This document shows positions 58,161 to 64,000 of a stretch of 64,000 nucleotides of DNA, piece after piece. Position 1 is the first letter of the stretch. Every line of letters begins with the position of its first letter. Source of the stretch: Byssothecium circinans (lineage: Eukaryota; Ascomycota; Dothideomycetes; Pleosporales; Massarinaceae); NCBI GenBank assembly GCA_010015675.1, contig ML976977.1, positions 1,381,456 through 1,445,455 on the forward strand. The letters are read 5' to 3'. The notes under the pieces were generated by a model. It searched no databases and had not been told where the DNA came from. It was given only the letters and a program-made list of their open reading frames with translations. Both the position numbers and the translations under genes were made by a program.

Positions 58161-58506
58161 ACGGAAGTGGAGAGGAGGTAGCAGTGAGTTTATGTGTGGT
58201 ATGAGTTGTGAATCGTTATATGTCTACATGAAGAGAGTCGTCGTATGGGCCGTTTAAGTCGTAATACCTGCCAGAGGTCTTGTGTGTCCATCTCTTTTCG
58301 CCATTGTTTTTCGTTTCGTTTCGTTGTAGAGTAACACCTGTGAACACCATCGCTTGCTATGCGTTGTACCCTGAACTTCCCAAAAAGCAAGTAACTGACC
58401 ACCGGACGTGTAATGAAACATTTCCATCTCTTTTGGCTTCCTAGCTTCCACCTATCTCAACTCAGCTAGTCGCGGTCGCGGTCGCGGTCGCAGTCGCAAA
58501 AGCCCA
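58161..58506. other. intergenic between convergent genes, with a GTCGCG microsatellite
   Basis: 3' regions of 5-oxoprolinase and the minus-strand neighbour. A hexanucleotide run (CGCGGT)n with one variant unit lies at 58469-58497. Confidence 0.6.
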
Positions 58507-59809
58507 TCATCTCATAACCGCAAACTCCCTCTCCCTCTCCTTCCCCAGAATCGCACTCCCCACCACACTCCCCGCCCTACTCCCCACTACCGCCGTCTCC
58601 CTCAAATCCGGCTCCCTCTCCAACTCGCCCACATCATGAAAGTTGCCCACATGATTAACCAAGCTCTCCACCGTCCGACAAATGGCATCTCTCTCGCGAT
58701 GTCTATTACACAGCACGCACGCATACTCGCCCTCGGCAGTATGGCACTTAATCACAAACCGCTGCCCTAAATGAAACTCCCTCGTCTCCACAACCTCCTT
58801 CTTGTACCCCGAGGCGTCGCGCACAAGGATGGGGGAGCGCTTCCCTATCTGCCAGAAATCCTCCGACGAGACATCGAGGAGCTGCGCGCAGTCGGGACAG
58901 CGACTCGACCCGCCCGGCGCGAAGGACGCCGAGAGCGGCTTTTTGGGCTGGTATTGGAGATCCAGACTGTAGCGGCAGAAGAGAGGGTCTTCGATAACAG
59001 TGCTCGCGCGGCGCGGTGCTTGTGCTTGTGCCTGACTCCCCGCCGGGACCAGACTCCGCGACGCATCGGACGATCGGGAGCGCGGCGCCGCGTCTTCGAG
59101 AGCGAGTTGGCGCATCGGCGATGATAACGGTGCTCCAGCGGGCGCAGCATCGGCGAGAGCGAGGCGCTGTTGCTGCTCGCGCAACGCTTCTATCGAACCT
59201 TCCCGCGCGGCGTTCGATGCGGAGACTAACCGCGCCATATCCCCCCGCGTCAACTGGCGGTCGTTCGCCAGCGCATCTTGCAGGACCTGGATCACCGTCT
59301 GCTGCAGCGATATTATCTGCCGCTGTAACTGGTTCTCCGTCAGGGTATCGCCCTGCGCGAAACGGGTGCCGAGGCGGCCGTAGCCTTCGTCGAATTGCCG
59401 CTGGATGAGGGCGCCGCTGCGCGAGAAGTTGTCGCCTACGAAGTCGTCGTCTCGGGCGCGGAGGCGGCGCAGGCGCGGGCGGCGGTTGCCGGACGAGGAG
59501 GAGGAGTTGTCGTCGTGCTTCTTCTCGGCGGCTTCGACGCGTTTGCGTAGTTGGGCGATTTCGCTGTCTTGGGTTTTGTCGCGTTTGCTTTGTTTGCGGC
59601 GGTCTTGGACGCGGTCCCAGAGGCCGATGGAGGAGCTGAAGGTGCCGATTAGGGTCGAGCAGAGGGTCGCTATTATGAAGGTTTTCTGGAGTAGGTTGTT
59701 AGAGGGATGGTCGAGGGGAGGGGCAAAGCGGAAAGGCTCGGGAAGGAGCCGTGGTGCAATATTTACGTACCTTGAGGTTCTTCTCCTCGATCATGTTGGA
59801 GTAGTTCAT
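58507..59809 (-). CDS. conserved fungal protein with N-terminal hydrophobic helix and Cys/His zinc-like domain
   Basis: Exons 59809-59771 and 59685-58507 on the minus strand (85-nt phase-0 intron, donor GTACGT, acceptor CTCCAG) give 405 residues. The start MNYSNMIEEKNLKK has a good context (GCCAAAATG). A hydrophobic stretch (TFIIATLCSTLIGTFSSSIG) follows at about 15-34 and may be a membrane anchor. Then come a charged helix (KTQDSEIAQLRKRVEAAEKK), Arg-rich sequence and a Gln/Ala-rich helix. The C-terminal half has paired cysteines and histidines: CPDC, later CVLCNRHRERDAIC and NHVGNFHDVGE, which could bind zinc. I recognise a conserved ascomycete type but no named family. A membrane-tethered zinc-binding protein is the most that can be inferred. 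Confidence 0.8.
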
Positions 59810-61656
59810 TTTGGCGGCGCGGGTGGTGAGCTGGCGCTCAACCTGTTGACCCTTCAAAGGCAGATGTGAGGCGTGTTCGCGGAAAGCTCAAGCGGTCGTG
59901 TGTGTTGTAGAAAGTGGGTATGTGAGAGATCTCCAGGGCTGTTCTGCAAAGCAAGGTCAAGCGAACGAGTCGTGTGTGGGGTGGGTTCTGGGGTTTTTCT
60001 CTTTTCGTGGGATGGCGGACCTGTCAAACGACAGGCAGAGGATTGAGAAAAAGGAAATACGCCTTTATCACAATATGTGTATGTAAAACGTCAGCGCCAT
60101 AAGCCCATCCCATGAATTCTCGGGCAAATCGCGTAGCACACGGGCGGGTTCGAGAATCGTGGGAGGTGCTGCATCGTTGGGTATCCGTCGCTGACCGCAA
60201 GTTCGTGCTTTGCGTGCTGCACTCCACAATGCACATGGGAGGTTTGCGACCTCTGATGTCATTGTGCGTTGCGGGCACACGGCTAAGCTGGGGTTCCGAG
60301 ATTTGCCGATAGGTATGGGATGGAGATGAATGCTTGGGCGAGGTGCTTGGCCGCCTTTTGCTGGTGGTTGGTTTAAATGAGTTTGGTATGGGATAATGCT
60401 GTTGGAGAGAGAGAGACTACTATGGAAAGGCTGAGGTAGTGATGAGTCCGGGCCTCTGGCGCAATGACTAGCCTGCGCTGTTGCATAGGAAACGGGCCTT
60501 CCCCATGGATGACAAAACGCCGGCCCGACCTCCTTTATTCTTGACCCTGCATTCATTATTGTTGTTTTCATTTACCGTGAGACTTGCGTATGCTACTAAA
60601 GCGCACTGAAAGTGAGCCCTATAGGGCACACATCTGATGATCCCCCTCGGTGTAAACAGGTGAGGCCACCTACGCCAATTTGTCTAATGCTGCCACACAA
60701 ATACCTAATGTACTCTGGAATACGTACAGTTATCCTCTTTTGCGTTCTGGCAGACTGGCAGCGCAGAAATCATCTTTAAATGTCAGCTGCTCCACCAAGT
60801 TCCACGTCGGGCGGCTTCGTCTCGTCCTAAAGGGGTAAGGGGGCATTCACCCCGCGGACGTCTCGTTCGAAATTGACGCTTCTTCCCTCCTTCGTCTTCA
60901 CATCATTTCACGCCATCCGTCTACAATGCGGATGCCTTGGTGAAAGGGATCTTGAAGGCTCACCCATCGGCTCACGCAACGAGCCGAGATGGCACGTCTT
61001 CCGTCATATCCGTGCCGATGGCTTACCACGGCAGGACGTTCTGCTGACCGAGGCATCTACTGTAGCTAACTTGCAGAGCGATGACGGAGTAAGGTCCACC
61101 GACAGTACTTTGTGTTTCAGTGGTGTTATCAAAAGGCAATCCCTGAGCGTGGGACATCTCAACATTGAAGGACATTCAATGTTGCAGCTAGCTGTCACGT
61201 GGTCAGCCGCCGTCATCCGTCGCCCCATAGCTGGCTTGCCAGGAGATGCCAGAGCAGTGAACTTTGTCAGGCCTCATGGTTTGTTTGTCAAACAATAGAA
61301 CTGGAAGCCGATGTTGTCGCCAAATTTTCAATAGCGCGGTTATCATCGAATTCAGGACGCTGGCCGAAGTTTCGACAGCGCGGCTATCATCCAAGCTACA
61401 GAACAATTGAATCTATCCTCCTTGCAATATCACCAAGGGTTTCTTTTAATGGACTCTGGACTCTGGAGTGGAGTTGCAGAGCGGACGAATAGACGAGACA
61501 GGATACATGTCCATACAATGTGTTGTCCTATGACAAACAACAAACCGTTTTCGGCGCATTCTTTCCCGATTCATAGTGTGATTGACGTGTTATTGTACAT
61601 ACGTGATATTGGGTGTGAGAGTATTACTCGCGGAGCGTAGTGGAAACCACAATTCC
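59810..61656. other. intergenic, no supported gene; one diverged direct repeat
   Basis: About 1.8 kb. An open frame at 60873-61298 (+) has no motif. A direct repeat of about 25 bp (AGCGCGGTTATCATC near 61334, AGCGCGGCTATCATC near 61377) differs only by transitions. Confidence 0.4.
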
Positions 61657-61764
61657 GAGAGTCACGTGGAGATTCCTCCCCCAGCCAACCAATAGAATCC
61701 TGCCGACTATTAGAGAAGTGAGGCGCAACGAATCAGAAAGGTGTGGCAAAAGCACGTGACTCTC
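61657..61764. promoter_or_regulatory. inverted pair of GTCACGTG (E-box) sites
   Basis: GAGAGTCACGTG at 61657-61668 and its exact reverse complement CACGTGACTCTC at 61753-61764. CACGTG is the core of fungal bHLH factors such as Cbf1. The 12-bp arms face each other across 84 bp. Binding is inference. Confidence 0.4.
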
Positions 61765-61808
61765 AGACTGCCCCATGTGCCGCATCGCTTTCAGGGAACA
61801 CACCAATA

Positions 61809-62111
61809 CAAGGGGGAGCCCTGAGCGGGCGGCCCCCCTACTTTGGAGCTCGGGGCATCGAAAGCCATCGAAAATTTAATACTCCAATAGCAAATTGTAT
61901 ATAATACTTGAACCCTAGATAACAACGTGTGCTAGCATTCCTACTAGGACCCCCAAAACGCCTCTCCGTCCTATAAGCAGTAGTAGCGGCAAGGGGTGGC
62001 TATACGTCATTTTAAAAAAAAATTCTGTATAGTAATTTACTGTATTTTCGATGACTTTCGATGCCGCGAGCTCCAAAGTGGGGAGGGCCGCCCGCTCAGG
62101 GCTCCCCCTTG
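61809..62111. mobile_element. 303-bp MITE of the Tc1/mariner (TA) type
   Basis: The ends are inverted repeats of about 67 bp (61809-61875 and about 62045-62111), both starting CAAGGGGGAGCCCTGAGCGG when read inward, with about four differences including one indel. Flanking TA dinucleotides at 61807-61808 and 62112-62113 fit a TA target duplication. The 170-bp centre is AT-rich and noncoding (A-tract at about 62014). It is therefore a non-autonomous element mobilised in trans. It lies 405 bp upstream of the small secreted protein gene. Confidence 0.92.
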
Positions 62112-62373
62112 TACCGTCCTGCAATTTCCCAGCGGACCGTAGTGTTTTTCCGATTGGACGTCATTGTATGCTGGTGAAGGGGTCGGATGGTCCACGGCAC
62201 CACATCCGTTTTTGATGTCGCATTCGGCGATGCCCCACGTATGATCGCGCGAGCTGCGAGTATATTTAGGCACGCACCGTTGAAACAATATAAACATCCC
62301 CGACGGCGATCATTATTGGACTTCATGCAATCTAGGAAGGTGACGAAAGTCAATATTGAAGATCTGCATCCGG

Positions 62374-62381
62374 TATAAATA
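62374..62381 (+). promoter_or_regulatory. TATA box of the small secreted protein gene
   Basis: TATAAATA, 135 bp before the ATG at 62517 and about 260 bp after the MITE end. Confidence 0.65.
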
Positions 62382-62516
62382 AGAACAACATCACTCCCTC
62401 TAGAAAAAATCACCACAGTACAACTTCGATACTTAATATCTTAATTCACCACCGCCAAGCAGTCGCTACCGTCCCGCTCGTACCCAGCACTCACAAAACA
62501 CCAAAAAATCATCAAG

Positions 62517-63027
62517 ATGCGTTTCTCCATCCTCGCTTTCGCCACTGCGACCTCCGCCGCCGCCATCTCCCGCCGCGCCGGCTTCGGTTCCTGGGACTTC
62601 CAGGCCCAGGTCAACTACCCCGTCAGCGGCTACTCGACCTCGACCATCGAGGCCACATACCACAACAGCGACCTCCCCTCGGACATCGCCGTGTCCTGCG
62701 AGTGGCGCTACATTCCCAAAAACCCGGCCCACGGCATCAACGAGACGACCGAGACCACGACTTGCACCGACCCGTCCTTCACTTTCGACTTTGGAGACGT
62801 CCGTAAGTATCACCCTGAAAGGCAGTGGAAATCAAGGCATTGGGCTAATCGGTGTCACAGGCATGGCGGACACAACGTCCAACGTCACGCTTCAGCAGAT
62901 CGTCCAGCTGCATGGCGAGACGGTTACGGTTCGGGGGAGCAAGGAGTTTAAGTGGGATTTCTCGTTCGGGTCCGGAAGGTCTGGAAAGGTCGCGGGTGTG
63001 ATTGAGGTTACGACTGGTATTGCGTAA
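62517..63027 (+). CDS. small secreted protein, effector-like
   Basis: Exons 62517-62802 and 62861-63027 (58-nt intron, donor GTAAGT, GGGCTAATC branch) give 150 residues. Signal peptide MRFSILAFATATSAAA is followed by a dibasic ISRR/AG site. The mature part is beta-rich in look: GFGSWDFQAQVNYPVSGYST, VSCEWRYIPKNP, TTTCTDPSFTFDFGDV, then VTLQQIVQLHGETVTVRGS and FGSGRSGKVAGVIEVT. It has two cysteines (one likely disulfide) and possible N-glycosylation sites (NET, NVT). It loosely resembles small beta-sandwich secreted proteins of Pleosporales such as the AA1-like type, but I cannot assign it. Size, signal and isolation next to a MITE fit a candidate effector; function is unproven. Confidence 0.88.
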
Positions 63028-64000
63028 ATGCTTGCGAGTGGCGGACGGCGTGGATTGGAGGGATGTATTGTTGCATGGTTGGAATAGCATGGAGCCTTGG
63101 AAATCTTAAAAGCAGTGTTGGTTCTTCGTTTTGTGTCGACCTTGTGTGGCTTCTTGCCCTGTCGGTTTGTCTTTTTTTGGCTGTGTGCTTTCCTTCTCTA
63201 GTCTGTTCTATGTGTTGAAATTTAATACCATGGTAGCTTTCAGGTCCAAGACTGCTTGCTCTATGGAGAAGTGCTTGTTTATTGATGAACGATTTGGACT
63301 GTAGTCTTATGGAACTGGTAAATACAACCTTGGAGGACAGCGTTCTTCCAACTGAGGTATTCTGCTGACAGTTCTACCCCGGGACGGTGTATCTGGAAGC
63401 CGAGTACAACATACTGCTACCATATCCGAGTACAGTGCATGTAGATCTCGCAGTGTGCCAAGTGACGTGGTTTCTTCCACTCATCAAAAAATGCACTAAA
63501 ACGAAGAAATTAGTCCATGGCTTACTTCCCAAAACATCGTCCAAGCCAAAAACGCTTCATATTGCGCCATGAACTGGGCACAGAGATCGCTGGTGCATTC
63601 TTTGGGTCAAATCCAGGGTTTGAATTAAGGTAGTGATTCAGCTTGGTGAGCTTGGATAAAAGTTGCAAAAATCGTGTTCTCTGGCAAGTCATGTCGAATG
63701 CGAGTCCATCTCAACCATGTGTTTCGCGATGTCAGACTCTTTCGCCGCGTTAAGTATTTTCGGGACGATAACGTGCGAGTGTGCACCGTGTATTTTGTAC
63801 ATGATGGCAAATTGGCAGACGCCATACTTGCGGTGCTTGCCCTATGATAGCGAGTGGATGAACGAATTACGCAGAAACTCTTGCTGAAACGTGCTTGATT
63901 GGCTCGGAGATGGAACTAGAGTGCAGGCTAGGTATGGGAGGCGCATCGACGGCTCCAATATACTCACACTACAAAGTTCAGCCACTTTGTCATCCACCCA
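63028..64000. other. 3' flank and intergenic to window end, no gene seen
   Basis: The 3' untranslated region of the secreted protein gene (T-rich at 63170-63180) and then DNA with only short, motif-free open frames. Confidence 0.4.

Noticed and set aside
9338..63027. Secondary-metabolite or other biosynthetic gene cluster
   Set aside because: No backbone synthase, transporter or tailoring set is present. The Zn2Cys6 factor and the cyclase stand alone among housekeeping genes.
1..64000. CRISPR arrays, tRNA and rRNA genes
   Set aside because: No spaced identical repeats of CRISPR type, and no convincing TpsiC-loop/acceptor combination or rRNA sequence found by eye. A tRNAscan run would settle tRNA absence.

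Overview
The window is nuclear DNA of a filamentous ascomycete, most likely a dothideomycete and probably Pleosporales (inference from gene content and architecture; no database search was possible). The evidence is as follows. Introns are 47-154 nt with CTAAC/CTGAC-type branch sites. The proteins are fungal: Zn2Cys6 regulator, NACHT-ankyrin receptor, Kex2-type secreted proteins, CF IB and CPF factors. AT-rich islands and CAA/CAG-to-stop relic genes look like repeat-induced point mutation (RIP). I saw no tRNA, rRNA or CRISPR.

Layout. Positions 1-296 are the end of a pogo-like DNA transposon cut by the window edge. Next is a stop-riddled relic of an F-box-like/2EXR gene (640-990), then a conserved nuclear-type protein of unknown function (3915-5777, minus). 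An AT-rich island leads into the largest gene, a 2137-residue NACHT-ankyrin receptor (9338-15864). After another AT-rich stretch with a frame-broken small locus (16348-16861) come a repeat-rich secreted protein (17347-18768, minus), a small proline-rich conserved protein (20119-20931, minus) and an abundant-type secreted protein with an Asn/Asp/Ala repeat region (22799-24097). A second RIP-like relic lies at 24539-24877. An unusual protein with two membrane helices, a coiled coil and FG repeats occupies 25199-27175 (minus).

The core housekeeping part follows: lysyl-tRNA synthetase (28057-30064), Wee1 kinase (33644-36764), a metal-dependent cyclase (38719-40170, minus), the Rab-GAP Gyp1 (40625-42640, minus), then two mRNA 3'-end processing genes side by side, HRP1 (43014-46058, with a 1236-nt intron) and MPE1 (46898-48571). 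Then come a Zn2Cys6 transcription factor (49327-51474, minus), a noncoding tandem-repeat block (52308-52960) and an AT-rich island, 5-oxoprolinase (53887-58160), a membrane/zinc-ribbon-like conserved protein (58507-59809, minus), a 303-bp TA-flanked MITE (61809-62111), and directly downstream of it a small secreted protein gene (62517-63027).

Most genes are independent single transcription units. The links I can support are the adjacent HRP1/MPE1 pair (both in cleavage and polyadenylation), the divergent GYP1/HRP1 promoter, and the MITE placed just upstream of an effector-like gene. The strongest candidate for something undescribed is the membrane-anchored FG-repeat protein. The NACHT-ankyrin receptor with its short, unclassified N-terminus is second.
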